Shown here: positions 54,089 to 64,000 of the stretch, piece by piece
How positions within the stretch are numbered: position 1 is the first letter of the stretch
How the letters are laid out: each line of letters starts with the position of its first letter
From: Plantago ovata
Lineage: Eukaryota; Streptophyta; Magnoliopsida; Lamiales; Plantaginaceae
Length of the DNA: 64,000 nt
Assembly (NCBI GenBank): GCA_028274465.1
Contig: CM051457.1
Span: 70,902,496 to 70,966,495, forward strand
Direction: 5' to 3'
The notes under the pieces: model-generated
Told to the model about the DNA's origin: nothing
Seen by the model: only the letters and a program-made list of their open reading frames with translations
Database searches by the model: none
Made by a program: the position numbers and the translations under genes

Positions 54089-55613
54089 AACTCCCCAAAC
54101 CGAACCTTTGCTTGTCCTCAAGCAACTAAGCTAGACTCTAATACAAAAAACTTGCAAGACACAAAATGGAGTCTCATGCCAAATAAAATGAACTAATCTA
54201 CTGAATCTATCAAATAACATATGAACAAAAACAATATAAATCAAAGCATGAATATAGGTTGAAGAATACCTCGATCGACTTATACACATCCACATAAGCA
54301 CTTATGTCAAGGCAAGATAGTCTCTCGTAACATTCTCTACCTGGACCTAGTCAGTGACGACGTAATGACGCACGCTAAGATACGAATGGTTTCCCCGTGC
54401 CTATGAAACTGAGGACTTACTGCTGTTCCACCATGTTAAGACTTTTCCTCAAAAGAGGTCGAACCAGTACTGACTCTCATCAAACGAAGGAGGGTACCCT
54501 ATAAAAGATAACACTCCCCTATTCTACCCATCTCTCAAGTAGAGTCTTAAGCTATTGACCACTTCCTGAATGGCAGGACGAGGGTGGTCTAGAACAGATG
54601 ACACTCAAGACAAAATAGATAAAAACACGATTACGAACATTACAAAAATGGAAAAGACTCAACACTTTGCTAAACTGCTATTTGACTTTCTTTTTTGGAC
54701 CCTTCTTTGCTTTTTTGGGGGTCTTCTCTTTTTTTTTCTTTTTTTTCTTTTCAGATTCTTTTTTTTTTCTTTTTCTTCTTTTTTTCTGGAACTTTTTTCT
54801 TTTTTTTTTCGATTTTTTTTTATCCAGCAGTAGCATAACAAAGAGAGAAACAAAATGACTCACACGACTTCCCCAAACCTATTCGAAAGAATAGGTTGGA
54901 GTACAAAATTGACGGAAAAGGAAAAATAAACTCACGATACGAAAAAAAAAAAAAAAAAAACAGAAACAAGTCTAATGATGGTGTAACCCGCTCCCCAAAC
55001 CTATTCGGAAGAATAGGTTATAAACAAAGGATCACAAAATCTCACACTACCTCCTTCCTAGACATTTAGCAATCTCAAAGCATGGTGAAGACTTGTTGCC
55101 TCTTAGGTTCATAATTACTCGGGAAAACAACCATAAGACCCTAACATGCATCATCCTATTATAAAGGCCTTCGTGAACCGCAGTAGAGAAAACACCACTA
55201 AGTGATGTCGAGACTACCTAGCTCAACTAAGTGCAATACATAAATGTGACAAGCCAAGCGAGAAAAACCTCAAACAAATTCATAGAGATGAAGCATATGA
55301 TTAATGGCATAGTTGGTTGATCTACCCAATAAAAAAGTTCAAAAAATTCGGCAAATAAACTCCATATAAAACATGCAAAACTATCCTAGGAAAGCAGTAA
55401 ACGTGCAAATGCAAAAAATTTCACGAGTTTTTCATAAGCAAGATAAGTATAGAGATAACCAGCGATAACCTCCTCCCCAAACCTGAACGTCGTCGCTCGT
55501 CCCGAACGTCGAAAGTGGATCCAAGGTGAAAGCTAATGCTTGTATAAGTGACCTATAATACTCAATCAAACTCGTGAGATAAAATCTATAGCGGTAAAGA
55601 AAGCGATAAAAAT
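54089..55613 (-). other. Element E 3' non-coding region and polypurine tract
   Basis: The purine tract (minus strand CGGTTTGGGGAGTT) abuts the LTR at 54089-54102. Further in lie the block shared with A, B and D (54340-54600), the T-rich complement of the A-rich tract (54690-54830), and the two CCTATTC/GAATAGG hairpins (near 54882 and 55000). A PPT-like run lies near 55470. No gene is seen. Confidence 0.78.
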
Positions 55614-55631
55614 TCCGGGTTGCCTCCCGGA
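55614..55631 (-). promoter_or_regulatory. Conserved RNA hairpin after the gag-protease stop (element E)
   Basis: On the minus strand TCCGGG-AGGCAA-CCCGGA begins 43 nt after the stop codon. Stem and loop are identical to element A, and the stem covaries with element B. Confidence 0.72.
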
Positions 55632-55674
55632 TAGTGTCATTGTTTAAAGTCTTTGACTCGACTCCTGTCTGCGC

Positions 55675-57663
55675 CTATCTCCTCTTTTTGCGGGTACTAG
55701 GCTTCCCCTTCATTGATCTCCTCTTCATGACACGAACCTGTGAATAAGAAAGAATATAGGCTGCAAGACCACAGTAGTGAGTAGTAATATCAGGCGGTTC
55801 TGGTGGATCTGATATGGCTTGCAATACATGTCGCTTGCCATCCACTTCGATGGTGCAAGTTCTTTTGTAGATGTCCATCACGGAGCGTAGCTTGGTCAAG
55901 AATGTTTGCCCTAAGAGTATGACATCACCCGTCCCGGGTGCAGATGCCGGCATAACTACGAAATTGATGTATATAGATGCTTCACCAATCTTGACCAAAA
56001 CATTTTTCACAACGCCCTCGGGTCTCATAAAGGATCCATCCGCCAGTTGTACAATAGCCCTTTGATCAGATAGTTTTCCGATGTTGCTCTTTTCAAACAC
56101 ATTCAAAGGAATTATGTTTGAGTAGGATCCCGTGTCTAGTGTGGCACGGACATCTTCAAGCTCACCAATCCCTACCTTAACATCGAAACTTTTAGGGAGT
56201 GGTTCGGGATCCTCTTGCTCCTCATCACTTGTGTCAGAACCAAGGTCCTTCTCTTCTTCCTCGGCCTGTAGAAGTTCCTCCTTCATGCAGCACTCGCACC
56301 TAACAACCTTCCTGATGGTGATTTCGTTAGGTACATCACCAGCCAATGTAATGGCATTCGAATTCACAGTGCTGCTAGGCAGTTTGCCTTGATCCCTACT
56401 TGCTCCTCGGTCGATCAACTCTTGCATCTTTTGATGGGCAAGCCTAGTGCTCTCTTCCAACTTATCAAGCCTTTCCCTAGTCTTCTCGGAGTCTTCTTCA
56501 TAACGTTTGAGAAAACTCTGTGTGTGATCAACCATCTTCTGCAAGTTCTCCATCAGTTGAGCAGACTTCGACTTCGGTGGCTCTTTCGGAGCGGGGTTTT
56601 CGCAGTGATCATTATCATAGTTTAGCCTACTACGGTCTTCGTTAGGTCCATAAGTTTGGTTAGCCGGTGCATATCCTTGATTGTTACGGCATCCTCTTCT
56701 CCAAAATCCACCTCGAGGATTCCTACCGTCTTGTCCGTAGCTAACTTCTTGAGTGCCAAACTCCGTAGCAAAGGCTTCTTCTTCGCCTCCTCGAGCCCAG
56801 TTGCCATCATCGTATGCCAGCTCCGATCTACACATATGAGCCCCATGCCCATAGTTCTTGCATATTCGGCATACTTCGTTTGAAACAGTTGTTCCGGTGG
56901 CGCTCTTGAGGACTTGCTTCAATTCGTTGGTAAAGCACTCGAATTGATCCCCATTCCCCCTATACATAGGGGCTTCTTGAGTCGGTGGAGCTTCAGGTCC
57001 ACGTCTCCTAACCATTGCTCTCGGGTCCTTGAACTGCGAACCCTTAGCAAGCCTTTCGAAAACAGCCCAGACGGCTTCTGCGGTTTCCTCCCAAATATTG
57101 TCTCGGCATTGGAAATCCACCACTTGTTGGTTCTCGAAGGTTTGTCCATTGTAGAAGTGTTGGACTAGGTCGGAAAGTTCAAAACCATGGTGAGGGCACT
57201 TGTTCGTGAGATCTTGGAACCTCTCAAACGCGGTGTAGATGGTCTCATCATAGTCCTGTCTGAATCCAGTGATCTGCGCCTTTAGTGCGGTAGTCAAGGT
57301 GTGGGGGAAGTATTTCTCCATGAAAGCTGAAAAAACCTTCTCCCAAGTGTCCAGCGAGCCGGCTGGTAGAGAACTCAGCCATGACTTGGCTCTGTCGCCA
57401 AGTCCCATAGCAAAAACCTTCATCCTCAACTCATCCGTTGTTATGTCAGCTCCGGGTCGTGGGAGTTGGTTGACGAAATCATCGATATCGTGCAAGTACC
57501 CCATCACATCTTCCCTTGATAAGCCATAGAACCTCGGAAGTTGTTGAAATGCGTGGTTCTTGATCTCCAGATCTCGGGTCGCAGACGAAAGAACGATCGC
57601 CGGTCCCCTCATACGATCCTTGGTGGGTTGTACCCATGCCTTCAGTGGTCTAGCTTCTGCCAT
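55675..57663 (-). CDS. Element E Gag-protease polyprotein, 662-codon open frame
   Basis: Gag core motifs (LRMKVFAMGLGDRAKSWLSS) are followed by a complete knuckle CRICKNYGHGAHMC and a helical Gln/Glu-rich region. The aspartic protease has LDTGSYSNIIPLNVFEKSNI and GTGDVILLGQTFLTKL. It is one continuous frame with no frameshift between Gag and protease. The ancestral start is the ATG at 57826-57828, in frame 55 codons upstream, matching element A. However, codon 44 there is TAA (57697-57699) instead of GAA, so only the ATG at 57663 opens the rest. The intact remainder could still be translated from 57663. This is the reference copy for the gag-protease family in the window. Confidence 0.88.
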   Translation of the reverse strand: MAEARPLKAWVQPTKDRMRGPAIVLSSATRDLEIKNHAFQQLPRFYGLSREDVMGYLHDIDDFVNQLPRPGADITTDELRMKVFAMGLGDRAKSWLSSLPAGSLDTWEKVFSAFMEKYFPHTLTTALKAQITGFRQDYDETIYTAFERFQDLTNKCPHHGFELSDLVQHFYNGQTFENQQVVDFQCRDNIWEETAEAVWAVFERLAKGSQFKDPRAMVRRRGPEAPPTQEAPMYRGNGDQFECFTNELKQVLKSATGTTVSNEVCRICKNYGHGAHMCRSELAYDDGNWARGGEEEAFATEFGTQEVSYGQDGRNPRGGFWRRGCRNNQGYAPANQTYGPNEDRSRLNYDNDHCENPAPKEPPKSKSAQLMENLQKMVDHTQSFLKRYEEDSEKTRERLDKLEESTRLAHQKMQELIDRGASRDQGKLPSSTVNSNAITLAGDVPNEITIRKVVRCECCMKEELLQAEEEEKDLGSDTSDEEQEDPEPLPKSFDVKVGIGELEDVRATLDTGSYSNIIPLNVFEKSNIGKLSDQRAIVQLADGSFMRPEGVVKNVLVKIGEASIYINFVVMPASAPGTGDVILLGQTFLTKLRSVMDIYKRTCTIEVDGKRHVLQAISDPPEPPDITTHYCGLAAYILSYSQVRVMKRRSMKGKPSTRKKRR

Positions 57664-57976
57664 TCCGTCGATTTCCTTGAAAAGAATGTGTAGAGATTAA
57701 GAGAAATCGGTTTCCTCTATTTCCTCTAGTGCGCGCCTTTCAAGTAGTCGCCTTCTTTGGTGGTAGACTCTATCGATCTCAGCAATTGAATCAGCAAGCG
57801 GTGTTCCTGCAGAACGTGTATGCGGCATACACAATCTGTAACAGACTAGGAAAGGTGATTAGAAACAGACTAGGAAAGCAGTATCAGAGAGAGATTAAAA
57901 AGGAAAACTAAAACTAATAGAATTAGGAATCTAAAGCTGTAAATATAAAAAAATTAAACAGAAAAAAGGAGTATAG

Positions 57977-57994
57977 TCCCCGGCAACGGCGCCA
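57977..57994 (-). other. Element E primer binding site, tRNA-Asp
   Basis: On the minus strand TGGCGCCGTTGCCGGGGA lies 3 nt from the LTR. It is a full 18-nt match to the tRNA-Asp(GUC) 3' end complement as I know it. Confidence 0.92.
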
Positions 57995-57997
57995 ATT

Positions 57998-59251
57998 TGA
58001 TGAACGGGAATTTGTCGGATTCCAATTGATCAAATAAATTTGTTATTTAAGCCAAAGGCAATCCACAACTACAACGAAAACCGTAGTGTAGCAGTAGAAT
58101 GACTCGAGTGTCGTTCTCTCAGGACTATAACTAGCTTTATCAAATCTAATTTAGAATATAAAAACAGCAAACAGATAGCAATAGGGGGTTTCTAGCAGAT
58201 AATGGAGATTGGTGATAGTATGGTCCTTGTTAACATAACGGGTCGATAATCATGCATAAATTCGTCGGTCTTGCATAGAGATCTTTGAATCAATCTAGTG
58301 TCCTGTTGCAAATATTAAGCACTACGAAGATAATTTGGCCTGACAAGTCAATCACGATTGTCCTAATGTGTTCCGTATTTATTCAACACTACGAAGATAA
58401 TTGGTCTGATGGTCGACAAGTGTCCTATTGTGCATAATAATTAATGCAACATACGAGAATTTTGGTTACAACTGATCAACGAAATAAAGCAATGACACGG
58501 AGTATAATGCGCGATATAGCCATTAGCATGATTATCTTCCCTTCTCTAAGAATTCACATACTACCACCAATGATAAGTTTAGCTACTCATAATAGGCATG
58601 CAATCAACAGATATCATAGAAGAAAACATGTTGAAAGAATATAAAATAAGTAGAATAAAACTGTAAGATACAAAGTTACCGAAGGTTGTCAATCTCCGGA
58701 TGATTGCGGTCCTACGAGCTCCAAACTGCTATGAAAAAGTATCCCCTAAGCTACAGAACTCCCAGGACAGGCCCTGGGAAGTTCCTACCTAAAACTATAG
58801 AGAGAGGTGAGAGAGAAGGTCTGGAAAGATATGATTTTCGGAGAAAAACTGAGCACTATATATAGGCCCCGAAAAACTACGGGGCGGTTCGCCCCATACT
58901 TTTTCTCGCGGAATTCCGCGTTTTCGACGCGTTTTTGGATTTCTTCCCCTTTTCGGACTCGGTTTCTGACTTGTAGTAGCCTTCTAACCTCCAGATTCGG
59001 CCCCTAGACTTCAAATCCTATCCGGAAACCTTCAGATACTCCAAATAGGCTTCTGGAACACCAATTCCTTGTCAACTTCAATATAATTGCCCGGAAATCC
59101 TCGAATTTCAACCAAAACCTGTAAAATAAAATCTAAAGGGAAACGTGACACTATTCTAATAAAATGCATTAAAATATAGCTAAATTATCATAGAGGATAG
59201 CTAAAATAGGTGAAAAAGACTCGAATGAAAGTGTAAAATACACATTCATCA
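57998..59251 (-). repeat. Element E 5' LTR
   Basis: This 1254-bp LTR has the TATA box at 58856-58865. Compared with the 3' LTR it has few substitutions and lacks the ~19-bp GC-rich segment. Confidence 0.94.
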
Positions 59252-59256
59252 TTGCC

Positions 59257-60516
59257 CCACTAACTTTTCAACTTCAGACAAGAGAGCCCTTGCCAAGCGT
59301 TGCAGGACTTACATATGGGATGATCCGCATTTATTCAAAGAAGAAGCTGATGGGATTCTAAGGAGATGCGTGCCACAAGAAGAGCAACAAAGTGTGTTGA
59401 GTCATTGCCATGAGCTTAATTGTGGGGTACACTATAGTGGCTTGAAAATAGCTCGCAAGGTACTGCAAGCAGGGTTTTTCTAGCCAACAATATATCGAGA
59501 TGCTCGAAGTTGTGTAAAGAATTGTGACCCATGTCAACGAGGTGGTAATATTGGCGAGAAAGACGAAATGCCCCTTCAAGGGAATCTAGTGGTAGAACCT
59601 TTCGATGTATGGGACATTGATTTCATGGGACCATTTCCATCAAGTGGAGACTATGTATACATTCTTGTTGCGGTGGATTATGTGACTAAATGGGTGGAGG
59701 CAATTCCTACAAAATCAAATGACGGCGCGGTTGTTATGAAGTTCTTGACGGACGTAATATTCTCTAGATTTGGGTGCCCTAGGACAATCATCAGTGATGG
59801 AGGGTCACACTTCGTCAATAGAACGTTTGCCTCCCTTCTTAAGAGATACAGTGTCCACCATAGTGTCGCTACACCATATCACCCACAGACATCGGGACAA
59901 GTCGAAGTCAGCAACCGTCAAATTAAGAAGATCCTGGAGCGAGTAGTGAAGCCTAGTAGGAAAGATTGGGCAGGAAAATTGAATGATGCACTTTGGGCAT
60001 ACAGGACTAGCTACAAGACGGTGATCGGGACCACTCCGTACAGACTTGTGTATGGTAAAGCATGTCATCTTCCCGTAGAACTGGAACACAAGGCATATTG
60101 GGCTATAAAGGCACTCAATCTTGATATGGGAAAAGCCCGGCGAGGAACGATTGTTGCAACTAGATGAGCTTGATGAATTACGACTAGGTGCTTATGAAAA
60201 TGCCAAGATCTACCAGGAACGTACTAAGAAATATCATGATCGTGGTATAGTACGTAAGGAATTAATTCCTGGACAAAAAGCTTTGGTATTTAATTCTCGC
60301 CTTCGACTATTTCCTGGAAAGCTCCGTACTCGTTGGGATGGACCGTACGAAATTATCGAAGTTGCTCCCCATGGAGCTGTAAAACTCTTTGATCCAAAGG
60401 CGGGCAATACCTTCAAGGTGAATGGCCAGCGAGTGAAGCCATACATCGAGATATCTAGTGATCAAAGGGAGGTTGATCACCTTGAGCTTACCCTTACCGC
60501 CTCCACTAAAGGTTAG
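59257..60516 (+). pseudogene. Element D integrase, broken
   Basis: The HHCC zinc region (SHCHELNCGVHYSGL ... [12 protein letters not shown]) is followed by the core [24 protein letters not shown] and [15 protein letters not shown], so the D, D and E residues are present. A stop at about 59481-59483 (probably a former Trp) splits the zinc region, and an extra C near 60136 shifts the frame before the C-terminal domain. That domain contains [20 protein letters not shown] and [20 protein letters not shown]. The natural end is near 60516. No chromodomain is seen. Confidence 0.9.
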
Positions 60517-62064
60517 TGTGTTTTGTTGTTTTTTTTTTCTCACAAGTTTGATTGAGTATTATAGGTCACTTGTACAAGTATTAGCTCTCACCTTGAATCT
60601 ACTTTGGACGCTCGGGACGAGCGACGACGTTCAGGTTTTGGGAGGGGGTTATCGCTGGTTATCTCTATACTTATCTTGCTTATGATAAACTCGTGAAATT
60701 TTTTGCGAAATTTTTTGCATTTGCATTTGCACGTTTACTGCTTTCTTAGTTTTTAGGTTGCATTCACTATAGGATAGTCTTGCATGTTTTATGTTGAGTT
60801 TATTGCCAAATTTTTTGAACTTTTTTATTGGGTAGATCAACTAATTATGCCATTAATCATATGCTTCATCTCTTTGTTTGAGGTTTTTCTCGCTTGGCTT
60901 GTCACATTTATGTATTGCACTTAGTTAAGCTTGGTAGTCTCGACATCACTTAGTGATGTTTTCTCTACTGCGGTTCATGAAGGCCTTTATAATAGGATGA
61001 TGCATGTTAGGGTCTTATGGTTGTTTTCCAGAGTAATTATGTACCTAAGAGGCAACAAGTCTTCACCATGCTTTGAGATTGCTAAATGCCTAGGAAGGAG
61101 GTAGTGTGAGATTGTGTGATCCTTTGTTTGCAACCTATTCTTCAGAATAGGTTTGGGGAGGGGGTTACACTATCATTAGACTTTTTGTTCGTTTTTCAAT
61201 TTTGTGTTGTGAGTTTCTTTTTCCTTTTTCGTAAAATTTTGTACTCCAACCTATTCTTTCGAATAGGTTTGGGGAAGTCGTTTGTGAGTCATTTGTTTTC
61301 TTTTTCGTTGTGCTACTGCTGGCTAAAAAAAAATCGAAGAAAAAGAGAAAAAAAAATTCCAGGAAAAAAGAAAAAAAAACTGGAAAAGAAAAAAAAGAAA
61401 AAAAAAAAGAAAAAAAGACCCCAAAAAAGCAAAGAAGGGTCCAAAAAAAGAAAGCCAAATAGCAGTTTAGCAAAGTGTTGTGTCTCATTTTCCAATTCTT
61501 ATAATATTCATAATCGTGTTGTAATTTTCTATCTTTTCTTTTCGTTTGAGTGTCATCTGTTCTAGACCACCCTCGTCCTGCCATTCAGGAAGTGGTGAAT
61601 AGCTTAAGGCTTTGCTTGAGAGATGGGTAGAATAGGGGAGTGTTATCTTTTTTAGGGAACCCTCCTTCGTTTGATGAGAGCCAGTATTGGTTCGACCTCT
61701 TTGAGGAAAAGTCTTAACTTGGTGAACAGCAGTAAGTCCTCGGTTTTATAGACACGGGACAACCATTCGCATTCTAAAATGTTTTATTACGTCGTCACTG
61801 ACTAGGTCCAGGTAGAGAATGTTACGAGAGACTATCTTGTCTTGACATAAGTGCTTATGTGGATGTGTATGAGTCAATCGAGGCATTCTTCAACCTATAT
61901 TCATGTTATGATTCGTATGGTTTTTGTTCGTATGTTTTTTGATAGATTCGATAGATTAGTTCATTTAATTTGGCATGAGACTCCATTTTTTGTGTTGCAT
62001 TATTTTTTGCATTAGAGTCTAGCTTAGTTGCTTGAGGACAAGCAAAGATTCGGTTTGGGGAGTT
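60517..62064 (+). other. Element D 3' non-coding region and polypurine tract
   Basis: From about 60540 it matches element A 20490-22004: PPT-like run (60634-60650), two CCTATTC/GAATAGG hairpins (near 61134 and 61250), A-rich tract (61324-61460), shared block (61560-61830) and the true purine tract TTTGGGGAG before 62065. The GGGAGGCAACCC hairpin of A, B and E is absent. The Lys- and Phe-rich frames across the A-rich tract are not genes. Confidence 0.8.
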
Positions 62065-63263
62065 TGATGAATGTGTATTTTACACTTTCATTTGAGTCTT
62101 TTTCACCTATTTTAGCTATCCTCTATGTTAATTTAGTTATATTTTAGTGCATTTTATTCGAATAGTGTCACGTTTCCCTTTAGTTTGTATTTTACAGGTT
62201 TTGGTTGAAAAACGAGGTTTTCCGGGCAATTATATTGAAGTAGACAAGGAATTGGTGTTCCAGAAGCCTAATTGGAGTATCTGAAAGATTCCGGATAGGA
62301 TTTAAAGTCTAGGGGTCGAGCCTGAAGGCTAAAAGGTCACTAGAAGGCAGAAACCGAGTCCGAAAAGGGGAAGAAATCCAAAAACGCGTCGAAAATGCGT
62401 TTTGGGCCGAAAAACACTCCCGGGCGAGTCGCCCGGGACGTGGGGAGAATTGCCCCACACCAGGCGAATCGCCCGGTGTGTGGGGCCCTTCGCCCACACA
62501 ATTCGAATGCCTATATATATGAGCTCAGTTTTCTCCGTTTTTCATACTTTTCCAGACCTTTTCTCTCACCTTTCTCAGTAGTTTTAGGTAGGAATTTCCC
62601 AGAGCCTGTTCTGGGGGTTTTTAGCTTAGGAGATACTTTTTCTTAGCAGTTTGGAGCTTGTAAGATCACAATTCTTCGGAGATTGACAACCTTCGGTAAC
62701 ATTGTATCTTACAGTTTTTCTATTTATATTTATATATCTTTCATCATGTTTTCATTCATTCGTGGTATGATTTCTGTTGATTGCATGACATCTATGAGTA
62801 GCTAAACTTCTCGTTGGTGATAGTATGTGATTTCTTAGCGAAGGGTTAATAATTATGCTAATGGCTATATCGCGCATTATACTCTGAGTTATTGTTTTAT
62901 TTCTTTGATCTATCTAAATCTCTATCTTCGTAGTGTTGAATAATTACGGAACACAACTGGACAATTCATTGATCAAAGATCTCCATGCAAAACCGAGGAA
63001 TTTATGCATAATTATTAACCTGATATGCTTTGAATGACCATACTATCACCAATCTCCATTATCTGTTAAGAAAAACCTTTGCTAAGACGTTTGTTGATTT
63101 TATATTCTTAAGTTAGATTAGATAAAGCTAGTTATAGTCCTTAGAGATCGACACTCGAGGTTATTCTACTGCTACACTACGGTTTTCGTTGTAGTTGTGA
63201 GTTGCCTATGGCTAAATACAAATTTATTTGATTAATTGGAACCCGACAATCCAACGTTCATCA
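62065..63263 (+). repeat. Element D 3' LTR
   Basis: 1199 bp, the same length as the 5' LTR. GC palindromes lie at 62417-62500 and the TATA box near 62511-62520. It ends CGTTCATCA before CTACC. Confidence 0.94.
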
Positions 63264-64000
63264 CTACCTCGATTCTGGACCAATATGGACTGATCTTGGA
63301 TCATCTTCTGGACTCGATTTGACTAATTCGGACTAGCAGTGGCTCGATTGATTTGGTTTTGAGTTCCCTTGGACTATGTCATAATGTTTGGTTTCTGTGG
63401 GGGATAAATTTGTGAATTCTGGAAATTATGTTTTAATTATGTTTTGACCAATGTTGACTGACTGTGGACTAGATGAGGAGTTTTGTGGTTTTTCTGTGGG
63501 TTGTTTTGCATCTTCTGAAACTTGGGGAACTCGTTTGTGAGTTTTGAAAACTCTTAGAGTTTGAGTTTATTTTTTGAAAACTTAAAGAGCTTTTCTGCAA
63601 TTTAAACTTTCAGGGTAAAACTGGAAATTCATGTCATTTCTGGCCTGAACCGTATTTAAGTTGAATTATGAACTGGTTCTGGATTTTTTGAAAAAGGTTT
63701 TACTGTTTTGTAATTACTGCTGAGGGCATTTTACTAATTTTAAAACTGAGGGTAAATGTGTTTTTTATAAACTGGTCAACTTAGAGTACTTTTTGTCTTG
63801 AACTGGAGTGACTCATTAGTTTGCCAACTTAGTTGGTTTGTGTGTGAGAGTTTAACATCGAGGCTCCGAGTTCGAAACCCAGCTTTGCCATTTTTCCACC
63901 GACCTTTTCATTTTTACGCGTTTAACTTTTGCTTCGACTTTTAGTTAGTAACTAGACAATTTATGTTTAGGTACTCAGTTCGATAGCCCTTAATTCACTG
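63264..64000 (+). mobile_element. LTR-like sequence, right part after element D
   Basis: It is the continuation of 34271-35135 on the far side of D, joined by the CTAC duplication. No ORF with recognisable domains is seen. The end of this LTR lies beyond the window. Confidence 0.45.
63821..63880 (+). other. tRNA-like Pol III box pair, SINE candidate
   Basis: TTGCCAACTTAGTTGG resembles an A box, and GAGTTCGAAACCC (63868-63880) matches the B box consensus about 35 nt later. No tail or target duplication could be defined. Confidence 0.35.

Larger units (their letters stand above)
52816..59251 (-). mobile_element. Element E: complete gag-protease-only LTR element (TR-GAG-like)
   Basis: It is flanked by a perfect TTGCC duplication (52811-52815 and 59252-59256). 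On the minus strand it has LTR, perfect tRNA-Asp primer site, gag-protease frame, conserved hairpin, 3' non-coding region, purine tract and LTR. Gene content is the same as in element A, with higher integrity. It is inserted in opposite orientation within D. The LTRs differ at only about 1-2% of positions where I compared them, so it is probably the youngest large insertion here. Confidence 0.96.
35136..63263 (+). mobile_element. Element D: Athila-like Ty3/gypsy retrotransposon, inactive, hosting Sire-3 and element E
   Basis: Two LTRs of 1199 bp each (35136-36334 and 62065-63263) flank gag, protease, RT, RNase H and integrase in plus orientation. The target duplication is CTACT/CTACC, with one mismatch. 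Sire-3 is inserted in gag and element E between RNase H and integrase; their own target duplications are perfect. The protein motifs (DLGASINLMP protease, [20 protein letters not shown] integrase) fit the Athila lineage. Without insertions D is about 9.3 kb. No env-like ORF is seen after integrase. Confidence 0.93.

Overview
The window is plant nuclear DNA made almost entirely of nested retroelements. A eudicot is likely: there are Sirevirus-type Ty1/copia elements with a third ORF, Athila-like Ty3/gypsy proteins, initiator-tRNA-Met and tRNA-Asp primer sites, a Stowaway MITE and GT-AG introns. I cannot name a species. The only plausible non-transposon gene is a spliced AT-hook/PB1-like gene at 26894-29367.

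Layout, left to right. (1) 1-4488: 3' part of a minus-strand Sirevirus (Sire-1), holding ORF3, a repeat-rich spacer and RT/RNase H. (2) 4489-10205: element B, a plus-strand gag-protease-only LTR element with a truncated 5' LTR. (3) 10206-25851: a second minus-strand Sirevirus (Sire-2). Its ORF3 is cut off at B. A Stowaway MITE sits in its integrase (14675-14871) and a complete gag-protease-only element, A (16929-23255, target duplication GTATC), sits in its gag. (4) 25852-35135: a region with a gag-like remnant, three tRNA-like SINE candidates, the AT-hook gene, a solo LTR (29708-33006, duplication GTTTA) split by a truncated LINE, a minisatellite and the start of another LTR. (5) 35136-63263: element D, an Athila-like element with two 1199-bp LTRs and gag, protease, RT, RNase H and integrase, all damaged. 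Its gag is split by a whole Sirevirus (Sire-3, 37332-49709, duplication GTCTT, with a 100-N gap). Its RNase H-integrase region is split by a minus-strand gag-protease element, E (52816-59251, duplication TTGCC). (6) 63264-64000: continuation of the LTR that D entered.

How the parts relate. A, E and D share LTR sequence, a tRNA-Asp primer site and a long 3' non-coding region. A and E encode only Gag (with a CCHC knuckle) and a DTGS protease. D encodes RT, RNase H and integrase, but no CCHC knuckle is visible in its Gag. This fits non-autonomous (TR-GAG-like) elements and an autonomous partner. The gag-protease elements A, B and E carry a short RNA hairpin 42-43 nt after their stop codon. Its loop-proximal sequence is identical in all three, and two base pairs covary between B and A/E.

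The other notable features are three 72-75 nt GT-AG segments inside Sirevirus ORF3, palindromes just upstream of the LTR TATA boxes, and the AT-hook gene, whose introns are all phase 1 and which has one duplicated exon carrying a stop.
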